NCBI GenBank assembly: GCA_946414315.1
Contig: CAMKNZ010000004.1
Coordinates: 1-64,000, forward strand
DNA: 64,000 bases
Direction of reading: 5' to 3'
Origin: an uncultured Clostridia bacterium
Lineage (GTDB): Bacteria; Bacillota; Clostridia; Christensenellales; Aristaeellaceae
Shown: positions 52,251 through 59,702 of the stretch, piece after piece
How positions within the stretch are numbered: the first letter of the stretch is position 1
Layout: each line of letters starts with the position of its first letter
Notes under the pieces: generated by a model
The model's input: the letters and a program-made list of their open reading frames with translations, nothing else
Database searches by the model: none
What the model was told of the DNA's origin: nothing
Position numbers and translations under genes: made by a program

Positions 52251-52281
52251 ATTGTACACATTTTGTCCAACAAATGTCCAG
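52251..52281 (-). promoter_or_regulatory. Shared CTGGACA promoter element (copy D), STAS operon
   Basis: On the minus strand CTGGACA-TTTG-TTGGACA (52264-52281) is followed by AAATGTG and TACAAT (52251-52256). TGGACA (52275-52280) to TACAAT is 18 bp. A further CTGGACA lies downstream at 52234-52240. The element lies between the orphan response-regulator gene and the STAS gene. Confidence 0.65.
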
Positions 52282-52303
52282 CTATTTTTTGTCCCCGGAC
52301 GCT

Positions 52304-53101
52304 TTATTTCCTGTTTTCCGATATCCGGTCCAGATAAGCTTCCCGCATATTGGCCCAGGAATAGGTGTTCATATACTCGCCCTGATACTCGTTCACGGCA
52401 TCCACGTCTCCGCTGAAAAAACGCCAGGCATCACAGGAGATCTTCTCCGGAATGACCCGCAGGGTCCCCCGCTTCAGCTCAAAAATCCAGCCGATATGGT
52501 GCTCTTCCAGCGTCTCCCGGAGGCTGCGGATAATCACGTCCAGCTGTTTCTGCATCGGGCGGTCGTACATCCGGTCCTCCCACAGGATCGCAAAAGCCTC
52601 CGCCCGGGTCACGCTGCTGCCCTGCCGGTCGATCAGGTAGGCCAGCAGTTCCTTGCACTTCGCCTGGCGGAAGGTCACGGGATCTCCGTCCACAAACAGA
52701 TCGAAATTGCCGAAGGTCCGCGCTGTAATATGGGCGCCGCCCTGTTTTCCGGACAGCGCGTAGGCCACTTCGGCCGCCAGTTTTTCCCGGTTCACCGGCT
52801 TTAGCAGGTATCCGGTCGCATGGACCGCAAAAGCGTCCAGCGCATGTTCGGGAAATGCCGTCAGGAAGATCACCGGCATATCCGGCCTCATTTTCCGGAT
52901 CTCCCTCGCCAGGGTGATCCCGTCCATGTCCGGCATATTGACATCCAGCACCGCCAGGTCCGCATGGTCGCCCTTCAGCCATTCCAGCGCGTCCAGCGGG
53001 CTGGTAAAGCCAAGGACCTCCGTGATCCGCGGCAGGGTCCGGCAGAAGGCCGCGGTATCCTCGACGATCAGCTGTTCGTCGTCCACACAGATGAGTCTCA
53101 T
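52304..53101 (-). CDS. Orphan response regulator with SARP-like DNA-binding domain
   Basis: The 265-residue protein has a receiver domain (about 1-118) with the acidic pocket D7/D8, the phosphorylation site D53 in LDVNMPDMDG, T81 and K101 (all standard). An output domain (about 125-265) of OmpR/SARP winged-helix type follows, with RTFGNFDLFVDGDPVTFRQAK and helices ending in a truncated BTAD-like tail. SARP regulators bind heptamers repeating every 11 bp, the geometry of the CTGGACA elements. No histidine kinase is in the window. It lies 37 nt after azlD and may belong to that operon. Its targets are inferred only. Confidence 0.85.
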   Translation of the reverse strand: MRLICVDDEQLIVEDTAAFCRTLPRITEVLGFTSPLDALEWLKGDHADLAVLDVNMPDMDGITLAREIRKMRPDMPVIFLTAFPEHALDAFAVHATGYLLKPVNREKLAAEVAYALSGKQGGAHITARTFGNFDLFVDGDPVTFRQAKCKELLAYLIDRQGSSVTRAEAFAILWEDRMYDRPMQKQLDVIIRSLRETLEEHHIGWIFELKRGTLRVIPEKISCDAWRFFSGDVDAVNEYQGEYMNTYSWANMREAYLDRISENRK

Positions 53102-53138
53102 CGGGCTTTTCCTTCCTGATATTCGTTCGTTTATCCCG

Positions 53139-53459
53139 TTACGGGACCAGCAGCAGAAAACCCTGGGCCAGCGCTACGGCGCAGCAGGCGGCCACAGCCA
53201 CCGTCAGCAGGCTCCTGCCCCGCCAGGCCAGCAGCACCGCCACCGCGACGCCGCACACCGCCGTGCGCAGGTCCCCGGTGGAATAAAACACGTCCGGGAA
53301 TGTCATCGCGCCCAGCACCGCATAAGGAATATAGGCCAGGAAAGAGCGGATGAACCGGCTTTTGATCTCCCGGCGGAAAACCGTCAGCGGCAGCATGCGG
53401 ATCAGATAGGTCACACCGGCCGTCACGGCCAGATAAGGCAGAAAAACGCTCCACTTCAT
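53139..53459 (-). CDS. azlD: AzlD-family branched-chain amino acid export subunit
   Basis: The 106-residue protein has four hydrophobic helices and the AzlD pattern TYLIRMLPLTVFRREIKSRF, FLAYIPYAVLGAMTFPDVFY. With AzlC it exports branched-chain amino acids and analogues. The start is ATG 53457-53459, which overlaps the azlC TGA stop (ATGA); longer in-frame starts lie inside azlC. The length is normal for AzlD. Confidence 0.9.
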   Translation of the reverse strand: MKWSVFLPYLAVTAGVTYLIRMLPLTVFRREIKSRFIRSFLAYIPYAVLGAMTFPDVFYSTGDLRTAVCGVAVAVLLAWRGRSLLTVAVAACCAVALAQGFLLLVP

Positions 53460-54157
53460 GCGGCTTCCTCCTCCGCCGGGAACAGCCAGGCTCCGGCAGC
53501 GGCCGCCAGTACGCCGCAGATGATAATCACAAACCCGGAGGAGACCTGGTTCAGCCCGGGAATATAGTGGAAGCAGAGGCTGAGCGCCACCGCGACAAGC
53601 ACCACAAAACATACATGGCCGTTTTTGCGGGCCGGCGGCAGGATGATCGCCAGGAACATGCCGTAGATGGCGATGCCCAGGGCTGTTCGGACAAAGACCG
53701 GCAGAAGCGTCCCTGCCGCAGCACCCAGGAAGGTCCCCAGCGACCAGCCGATCCACGGCGCCAGCATAAGCCCGTAGAGATAATGCTTCCCGACTTTCCC
53801 CGGCTGGGAAGAGGAGACGGCAAAGATTTCGTCCGTGTTCGCAAAGGAAAAGATCAGGCGCTGGAGGGTGCCCATACTGCCGTCCAGTTTTCGGCTGAGC
53901 GACAGGCTCATCAGTGCGTAGCGCAGGTTAATGGTCAGCTGGGTCAGGGCCATTTCCGCCAGCGAAGCGCCGCCGACCATCAGCGGCAGCGCTGCGATCT
54001 GGCCGGCGCTGGTCAGGTTGGTCATAGAGATCAGCACGGCCTGCAGCACAGTCAGCCCGTCCCCCACTGCCTTCATACCGAAGGCAAAAGAAACGCTAAG
54101 GTAACCCAGCCCGATCGGGATCCCATGGCGGATCCCCTGCCGTAAGGCAGACTTCAT
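53456..54157 (-). CDS. azlC: AzlC-family branched-chain amino acid export permease
   Basis: The 233-residue protein has the AzlC pattern at its start (RHGIPIGLGYLSVSFAFGM, NLTSAGQIAALPLM) and FANTDEIFAVSSSQ, with seven to eight helices. It works with AzlD. The start was placed at ATG 54155-54157, overlapping the phosphorylase stop (ATGA) with GGAGG upstream; the longer in-frame region lies within the phosphorylase gene. Coupling of azlCD to pyrimidine salvage looks positional. Confidence 0.9.
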   Translation of the reverse strand: MKSALRQGIRHGIPIGLGYLSVSFAFGMKAVGDGLTVLQAVLISMTNLTSAGQIAALPLMVGGASLAEMALTQLTINLRYALMSLSLSRKLDGSMGTLQRLIFSFANTDEIFAVSSSQPGKVGKHYLYGLMLAPWIGWSLGTFLGAAAGTLLPVFVRTALGIAIYGMFLAIILPPARKNGHVCFVVLVAVALSLCFHYIPGLNQVSSGFVIIICGVLAAAAGAWLFPAEEEAA

Positions 54158-55491
54158 GCATCCGCCTCCAGCCTGCGTACGCCGTCCTTTGTGACAACCG
54201 CATAGAAATTCGGCACCCGGCCGCAGAGTTCCCGGCCGAAGGTGATCGCGGCGCGCACCGCCGCTTCCGCCCGGTCTGCGTCCGCTTCGCTGCGGGCATG
54301 CAGCACGCACAGCGGCGTTTCGGCTTCCACCCGGTCGCCGATGCGCACCTGCAGCACAAAACCTACGGAATAATCCAGTTCGTCGTCGACCTTCATCCGG
54401 CCGGCGCCCATCGCCTGGGCCGCCAGACCCAGCGCCGTGGTGTCCATCTTTGTGACCCAGCCGCTCACGCCGCAGGCCACGGGACGGATAACCTTCGCCC
54501 TGGGCAGGCGGGTCACGTCGTCGCAGACGGAGGGATCCCCGCCCTGGGCCGCGATCATCTGCTTCAGTTTCGCCAGGCCCGCGCCGCTGCCGATGGCCTG
54601 TTTCATCATCTGCTGCCCGGCTTCCGGCGTTTCCGCTTTGCCGGCCAGGTGCAGCATAAAACCGCCGAGGGTCAGGGAAACCTCAAGCAAATCCCCGCCG
54701 GCCCGGCCGGACAGGATATCAATGGCTTCTTTCACTTCAAGCGCGTTGCCCACATGGGTGCCCAGGGGCTGGTCCATACCGCTGACCAGCGCCACGATGG
54801 GTTTACCGGCCAGTACGCCGACCCGCACCATGTTTTCCGCCAGCCTCAGGCTGTCCTCCAGGGTATGCATGATCGCGCCGGAGCCCGTCTTTACGTCCAG
54901 GACGATGGCGTCGCTGCCGGCGGCCAGTTTTTTGCTCAGGATCGAGGAGACGATCAGGGGCAGGGAGTCTACCGTGGACGTCACATCCCGAAGGCTGTAA
55001 AGGGTCTTGTCCGCCGGAGCGAGCTTTCCGGTCTGGCCTACCACGGCCACGCCAATCTCTTTCACCTGGCGGATGAAATCTTCCACGCTCAGAGCGACGC
55101 TCATCCCGGGAATCGACTCCAGCTTGTCCAGCGTACCGCCGGTATGGCCCAGCCCCCGGCCGCTCATCTTCGCCACAGGCGCGCCGCAGGCGGCCACCAG
55201 GGGCGCCAGCACCAGCGTGGTCGTATCGCCCACGCCGCCGGTAGAATGTTTGTCCACCTTGATCCCGGGGATCGCGGAAAGGTCGGCGATATCGCCGGAG
55301 TCACGCATGGCCAGGGTCAGATCCGTGGTCTCCCGGTCGGTCATGCCATTCAGCCGGATGGCCATCAACAGCGCGGACAGCTGGTAATCCGGTACGGATT
55401 TCTCCGCGGCGGCATTGGCAAAGAAGGCGATCTCCTCCTTTGTCAGTTCCTGTCCGAACTTCTTTTTTTCAATGATCTCCAGCATGGTCAT
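54154..55491 (-). CDS. pdp: Pyrimidine-nucleoside phosphorylase
   Basis: The 445-residue enzyme has the family signature SGRGLGHTGGTLDKLESIPG, the phosphate-site KHSTGGVGDTTTL and the C-terminal alpha/beta domain ending near residue 445. It reversibly cleaves (deoxy)uridine or thymidine with phosphate, releasing a base and a ribose 1-phosphate; length and motifs agree with the Bacillus pyrimidine-nucleoside phosphorylases or thymidine phosphorylase (DeoA), which cannot be separated here. The start is ATG 55489-55491 behind GGGAG. It opens the operon with azlC and azlD. Confidence 0.92.
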   Translation of the reverse strand: MTMLEIIEKKKFGQELTKEEIAFFANAAAEKSVPDYQLSALLMAIRLNGMTDRETTDLTLAMRDSGDIADLSAIPGIKVDKHSTGGVGDTTTLVLAPLVAACGAPVAKMSGRGLGHTGGTLDKLESIPGMSVALSVEDFIRQVKEIGVAVVGQTGKLAPADKTLYSLRDVTSTVDSLPLIVSSILSKKLAAGSDAIVLDVKTGSGAIMHTLEDSLRLAENMVRVGVLAGKPIVALVSGMDQPLGTHVGNALEVKEAIDILSGRAGGDLLEVSLTLGGFMLHLAGKAETPEAGQQMMKQAIGSGAGLAKLKQMIAAQGGDPSVCDDVTRLPRAKVIRPVACGVSGWVTKMDTTALGLAAQAMGAGRMKVDDELDYSVGFVLQVRIGDRVEAETPLCVLHARSEADADRAEAAVRAAITFGRELCGRVPNFYAVVTKDGVRRLEADA

Positions 55492-55513
55492 GCGATCATC
55501 TCCCTATTAAACA

Positions 55514-55540
55514 AGCCGATATCCTGCCCGGATATCGGCT
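55514..55540 (-). terminator. Hairpin upstream of the phosphorylase gene
   Basis: A perfect 11-bp stem (AGCCGATATCC, 5-base loop, GGATATCGGCT) is followed on the minus strand by TTGTTTAAT. It probably terminates transcription from yebC and the repeat region, but could be an attenuator for the phosphorylase operon. Confidence 0.6.
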
Positions 55541-55571
55541 GTCATTGCCCATCTTCGGGCTTATTCTCGTA

Positions 55572-55666
55572 ATCGCCGTTACCCATCATTGCTGCGCTTC
55601 GCTTGCAACAATGGACGGCTGTAACATGGTAATTGTTACCCAAATCAAAGATTTGGACAATTACTC
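55572..55666 (-). repeat. 100-bp tandem repeat, copy 1
   Basis: This 95-bp unit is nearly identical to the unit at 55672-55766 (about 3 mismatches over 95 bases) with a 100-bp period. Each unit contains two inverted repeats, one around AATTGT..CCAAATC-AAA-GATTTGG-ACAATT and one around CATTGTTGC..GCAGCAATG. It fills the gap between yebC and the phosphorylase gene. Confidence 0.85.
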
Positions 55667-55671
55667 TTGTG

Positions 55672-55766
55672 ATCGCCGTTACCCATTATCGCTGCGCTAC
55701 GCTTGCAACAATGGACGGCTGTAACATGGTAATTGTTACCCAAATCAAAGATTTGGACAATTACTC
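55672..55766 (-). repeat. 100-bp tandem repeat, copy 2, overlapping the yebC stop
   Basis: This is the second copy of the unit; its last bases include the yebC stop codon at 55761-55763. The hairpin AATTGTTACCCAAATC/GATTTGGACAATT therefore lies directly after the yebC stop on the minus strand and could stabilise or end its transcript. The duplication of the unit gives two such hairpins in a row. Confidence 0.85.
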
Positions 55767-56507
55767 ATCTTCGTCCTCTTCAGGCAGATCCGCGTTATGG
55801 AACACGTTCTGCACGTCATCGTTCTCCTCCAGCAGATCCAGCATCTTCTGGATCTTCAGGATGGTGTCCGGATCGGTCACCGCGACGGTGTTCTGCGGAA
55901 TCTTCGCCACTTCGGCGCTCAGGAAGGTGATCCCCTGCTTCTCCAGGTTCTCACGGACCGTGCTGAAGTCGTTGGGCGCGGTATAGATTTCGAACACGTC
56001 TTCGTCCACCTTGACGTCTTCGGCGCCGGCGTCCAGGGCAGTCATCATCATCTCGTCCTCATCGCTGCCGGGTTCCCGTTCCACGACCAGTACGCCGCGC
56101 TCGTCAAACATGAAGCCGACGGAACCGGTGGTGCCCAGGTTGCCGCCGTACTTGGCGAAGCAGTGGCGCACGTCGCTGGCCGTGCGGTTGCGGTTGTCGG
56201 AGATGCAGTCCACGATGACTGCCACGCCGCCGGGGGCGTAGCCTTCGTAGGTGATCTCTTCGTAAACGACGTTGCTCAGCTCGCCGCTGGCCTTTTTGAT
56301 GGAACGCTGGATATTATCATTCGGCATGTTGTTGGCCTTGGCCTTGGCGATGATATCCCGCAGTTTGCCGTTGGATTCCGGATTGGCGCCGCCTTCACGG
56401 ACGGCGATGGCGATCTCACGGCCGATCTTGGTGAATACCGCGCCGCGCTGCGCGTCAGCCTTGCCTTTTTTAGCCTGAATGTTATGCCACTTGGAATGCC
56501 CGGACAT
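55761..56507 (-). CDS. YebC/PmpR family transcriptional regulator or translation factor
   Basis: The 248-residue protein has the YebC start ([20 protein letters not shown]), [17 protein letters not shown] and [19 protein letters not shown]. YebC-family proteins bind DNA as regulators and some relieve ribosome stalling at proline stretches. The length is normal. The C-terminus ends in an acidic DEDE tail that is longer than usual. GGGAGGG precedes the ATG. The promoter lies at 56553-56582 and a tandem repeat follows the stop. Confidence 0.92.
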   Translation of the reverse strand: MSGHSKWHNIQAKKGKADAQRGAVFTKIGREIAIAVREGGANPESNGKLRDIIAKAKANNMPNDNIQRSIKKASGELSNVVYEEITYEGYAPGGVAVIVDCISDNRNRTASDVRHCFAKYGGNLGTTGSVGFMFDERGVLVVEREPGSDEDEMMMTALDAGAEDVKVDEDVFEIYTAPNDFSTVRENLEKQGITFLSAEVAKIPQNTVAVTDPDTILKIQKMLDLLEENDDVQNVFHNADLPEEDEDE

Positions 56508-56552
56508 CGAATCCCTCCCAGAAATGTGTAAGGTATATGAAAAATACGGTAC

Positions 56553-56582
56553 ATTATATCACTGGAAATCAATGCAAGTCAA
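56553..56582 (-). promoter_or_regulatory. Sigma-A-like promoter of yebC
   Basis: On the minus strand TTGACT (56577-56582) and TATAAT (56553-56558) are 18 bp apart, with TG at the extended -10 position. It lies about 45 nt upstream of the ATG and just after the PFP terminator. Confidence 0.65.
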
Positions 56583-56586
56583 GGAA

Positions 56587-56618
56587 AAACGGCTCTCTGC
56601 CGATGCAGAGAGCCGTTT
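56587..56618 (-). terminator. Terminator of the PFP gene
   Basis: A perfect 14-bp stem (AAACGGCTCTCTGC and its complement) with loop ATCG ends in TTTTTCC on the minus strand, 10 nt after the stop at 56629. Confidence 0.9.
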
Positions 56619-56628
56619 GAAAGATCAA

Positions 56629-58290
56629 TTATTCGCCTTTTTCCAGCGCCAGGGTCCGGGTGGTCAGGTCGCAGACTTCAGCGGGTCCGAAGTACTGGAT
56701 CGCGCCGGGATAGGTGAAGCAGGTCTTTTCGGCCCACTCTTCGCGGTGCGCCTCAAAGTACTTGAAGGGCGCGCCGTCCAGTTCCACCAGCGCCTTGCGG
56801 ATGACGGGCTTGTCTTCGCCGTTGCGGCGTTCCATGTTCATCATCTTGGTGATGGGCATACCGCCGGCCACCCACTCTTCAGCGGGTTTGGAGATGTTGG
56901 AGACCTTGGACAGGTATCCGGTGTAGCCGTACTGGATCAGCATGAAGGCATTGTAGCCCAGGCTGTAGCAGTAGTCCGCGTCAAAGTTGGACGGGAACGC
57001 GCAGCGGCCTTCATAGCCGAAGAAGTGATGCTGCTGTCCGAACTTGCCCTTGTAGGTGCCGGCGGCCTTGCGCTTCGCCAGTTCCGCCTTCACCATTTCG
57101 GAGAAGAGCTTTTCGGACTCGATCAGGGAAACCTGCACGTTGCCGTGGGGATCCCGTTCAAGGAACAGCTGCTGCTGCACGAACTCGGGCAGGATGTCAA
57201 ACACCGCGAAGCTTTCGCCGGACAGGCCCTTTTTGATGAACTCATACTTGGCGGCCCAGTTGGGCAGCGCGTTGAACTCTTCGGTCTTCTTGCCGGCCAG
57301 CAGCTCGTTGATCTCCGCGATCAGCTTGGAGAACTCGGGCACGAATTCCACGATGCCTTCAGGGATGATGGCAACGCCGAAGTTCTCGCCGTTGTTGCCG
57401 CGCTTTTCGACAGAATCGGCAATATAGTTGGTGATCTGGGCAAGGGACATCTTCTTCGCGGCGACTTCTTCACCGATCAGGCAGATGTTCGGCTGGGTCT
57501 CCAGCGCGCATTCCAGCGCCACGTGGGAAGCGGAGCGGCCCATGACCTTGATGAAGTGCCAGTACTTCTTGGCAGAGTTGGCGTCACGCTCAATGTTGCC
57601 GATGAGCTCGGAATAGGTCTTGGTGGCGGTGTCGAAACCGAAGGAGGCTTCGATGTCTTCGTTCTTCAGGTCGCCGTCGATGGTCTTCGGGCAGCCGATG
57701 ACCTGGACGCCGGTGTCGTGAGCAGCCATGTACTCAGCCAGGACAGCCGCGTTGGTGTTGCTGTCGTCGCCGCCAATGATGACGATGGCAGTCAGGCCGT
57801 GCTTCTTCGCAACTTCGGTCACGATCTTGAACTGCTCTTCCGTCTCCAGCTTCGTACGGCCGGAACCGATGATATCGAAACCGCCGGTGTTGCGGTACTG
57901 ATTGATATATTCATCGGTGAACTCGATATAATCGTCGTCGATCAGGCCGGAGGGACCGCCTTTGAAGCCCAGCAGCACGTTGTTTTTGTCGGTTGCCTTG
58001 ATGGCGTCATACAGACCGCAGATGACGTTGTGTCCGCCGGGGGCCTGGCCGCCGGAAAGGATCACGCCCACAACCTGCTTTTTGGCCGCGGAGGTGTTGC
58101 TGCCCTTGACGAAGGTAATCTCTTCCTTGCCGTAGGTGTTGGGGAAGAGCGCCTTGATCTTGGCCTGGTCCGCTACGCTTTCGGTGGGCGCGCCGACTTT
58201 GACGGAGATCTCGGAGATGCCGCCGCGGAGCATGCCGGGAAGCTTGGGGCTGTACTCATATCTTGCCTTCTGAAGTGGTGACAGATTCAT
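56629..58290 (-). CDS. pfp: Pyrophosphate-fructose 6-phosphate 1-phosphotransferase
   Basis: The 553-residue protein is a long-form PPi-dependent phosphofructokinase. It has [16 protein letters not shown] near residue 60, [15 protein letters not shown], the PPi signature TIDGDLKN, and [14 protein letters not shown]. It interconverts fructose 6-phosphate and fructose 1,6-bisphosphate using PPi, reversible and common in anaerobes and the plant-like subgroup. Length is typical for that subgroup (about 550). AAGGAG lies 7 nt before the ATG. It is monocistronic, with a strong terminator. Confidence 0.95.
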   Translation of the reverse strand: MNLSPLQKARYEYSPKLPGMLRGGISEISVKVGAPTESVADQAKIKALFPNTYGKEEITFVKGSNTSAAKKQVVGVILSGGQAPGGHNVICGLYDAIKATDKNNVLLGFKGGPSGLIDDDYIEFTDEYINQYRNTGGFDIIGSGRTKLETEEQFKIVTEVAKKHGLTAIVIIGGDDSNTNAAVLAEYMAAHDTGVQVIGCPKTIDGDLKNEDIEASFGFDTATKTYSELIGNIERDANSAKKYWHFIKVMGRSASHVALECALETQPNICLIGEEVAAKKMSLAQITNYIADSVEKRGNNGENFGVAIIPEGIVEFVPEFSKLIAEINELLAGKKTEEFNALPNWAAKYEFIKKGLSGESFAVFDILPEFVQQQLFLERDPHGNVQVSLIESEKLFSEMVKAELAKRKAAGTYKGKFGQQHHFFGYEGRCAFPSNFDADYCYSLGYNAFMLIQYGYTGYLSKVSNISKPAEEWVAGGMPITKMMNMERRNGEDKPVIRKALVELDGAPFKYFEAHREEWAEKTCFTYPGAIQYFGPAEVCDLTTRTLALEKGE

Positions 58291-58352
58291 GTTGTTTCTC
58301 CTTCGATGTTAATTGTTTATATATGATCCATGTTCTGGATGAACCATCTGTG

Positions 58353-59621
58353 TTATCCGCGGCGGATGATGCTGTGCCGTTCCGGGCCGACGGAGATCCA
58401 GCGGATCACCTGGCCCACGGTCTGCTCGACGCGGTTGACGAAGGCCTTTGCCTCCTCCGGCAGCTCCCACCAGTTGCGGATGCCGGAGATGCTGCACTTC
58501 CAGCCCTTCATGGTCTCGTAGACCGGCTCGCACTTCTCCAGTGCGGCAGGGAAGGGCATCTCCGTGATCACCTGGCCGTCCAGTTTGTATCCGACGCACA
58601 GCGGTATCTCGTCCAGCTCGCTGAGCACGTCCAGCTTGGTCATGGCCAGCTCAGTCGCCGCCTGGACCTCCGCACCGTATTTGGTTGCCACCAGGTCGAT
58701 GGGCCCGATGCGGACGGGCCGTCCGCTGTCGTGCGTCTCGTGGCACATTTCACGCCAGGCTTCCGCTTCGCTGCCGGAATACTCACAAACAAAGGGACCT
58801 TCACCCAGGCAGGTGGAATAAGCTTTGGTCACGCCGATGACCCGGTCGATCTCCATACCGGGCACGCCTGCACCGATGGGCGCGTAGGAAGACAGCGTGC
58901 TGACGGAAGTCGTGTAGGGATAGACGCCGAAATCCAGGTCCCGCAGGGCACCGAGCTGCGCCTCAAACAGGATGCGTTTATGGTCGCTCTCCGCCTTGAG
59001 CAGATAAGCCCGGGTATCCTGAATATAAGGTTTGAGCGGCTCACAGTATTCATGGAGCCATGCATTCAGCTCCTTTTCGCTGACAGGCTTTTCATCGTAT
59101 ACCTTTTCCAGCGTCAGGTTCTTCCATGTGCAAAGGTCCTTCACATGTTTCTTCAACCGCTCCGGGTAGAACAGCTCGCCTGCCAGGATCGTCTTTTTCT
59201 GGTTCTTGTCGGAATAGAAGGGCGCGATCCCTTCTTTGGTGGACCCGGTTGTCTTGTCCTTCAGGCGGTTTTCCTCCAGCATATCCACCTGGCGGTGCCA
59301 GGGCATCAGCAGGGAGGCTCTTTCACTGATTTTCAGGTTGTCCGGCGTAATGGCAATACCGTTCTGGTTCGCCATTTCCTTTACCAGGGCTTCCGGATCC
59401 AGCGCAACGCCGTTGCCCAGAATGTTGACCACACCGGGCCGGCAGACGCCGGAAGGAAGCAGATGCAGGTCAAACTTGCCGAACTGGTTGATGACGACGT
59501 GGCCGGCGTTGGCGCCGCCCTGGAAACGCACGACAACGTCGAACGCTTCGGTCAGCAGGTCTACCATCCTGCCTTTTCCTTCATCGCCCCAGTTGACTCC
59601 GACAATTGCTGTACTGGCCAT
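58353..59621 (-). CDS. purA: Adenylosuccinate synthetase
   Basis: The 422-residue enzyme has the N-terminal GTP loop GVNWGDEGKGRMVDLL, RFQGGANAGHVV, GIAPFYSDK and DLDFGVYPYTTSVSTL. It joins IMP and Asp using GTP in the AMP branch of purine synthesis. One variation is an Arg in the first loop (GDEGKGRMVD) where Lys is usual. The start was set at ATG 59619-59621 with GGAG 8 nt upstream; a longer in-frame start lacks support. The promoter lies at 59669-59697. Confidence 0.93.
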   Translation of the reverse strand: MASTAIVGVNWGDEGKGRMVDLLTEAFDVVVRFQGGANAGHVVINQFGKFDLHLLPSGVCRPGVVNILGNGVALDPEALVKEMANQNGIAITPDNLKISERASLLMPWHRQVDMLEENRLKDKTTGSTKEGIAPFYSDKNQKKTILAGELFYPERLKKHVKDLCTWKNLTLEKVYDEKPVSEKELNAWLHEYCEPLKPYIQDTRAYLLKAESDHKRILFEAQLGALRDLDFGVYPYTTSVSTLSSYAPIGAGVPGMEIDRVIGVTKAYSTCLGEGPFVCEYSGSEAEAWREMCHETHDSGRPVRIGPIDLVATKYGAEVQAATELAMTKLDVLSELDEIPLCVGYKLDGQVITEMPFPAALEKCEPVYETMKGWKCSISGIRNWWELPEEAKAFVNRVEQTVGQVIRWISVGPERHSIIRRG

Positions 59622-59668
59622 CGTCCCGTCTCCTTTCTTCCTCAAAAAGCGCCTCTGCGCGTACGGTC

Positions 59669-59697
59669 ATTGTACCTTTCCGAACTTTGGTTGTCAA
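59669..59697 (-). promoter_or_regulatory. Sigma-A promoter of purA
   Basis: On the minus strand TTGACA (59692-59697) and TACAAT (59669-59674) are exactly 17 bp apart. The roughly 48-nt leader contains a tiny GCGC/GCGC hairpin followed by T5, which might act as a weak attenuator. The promoter match is strong. Confidence 0.7.
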
Positions 59698-59702
59698 TGC
59701 GT

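Noticed and set aside
55572-55766. CRISPR array
   Set aside because: Only two units, a 95-bp unit with a 5-bp gap, no spacers of equal length and no cas genes.
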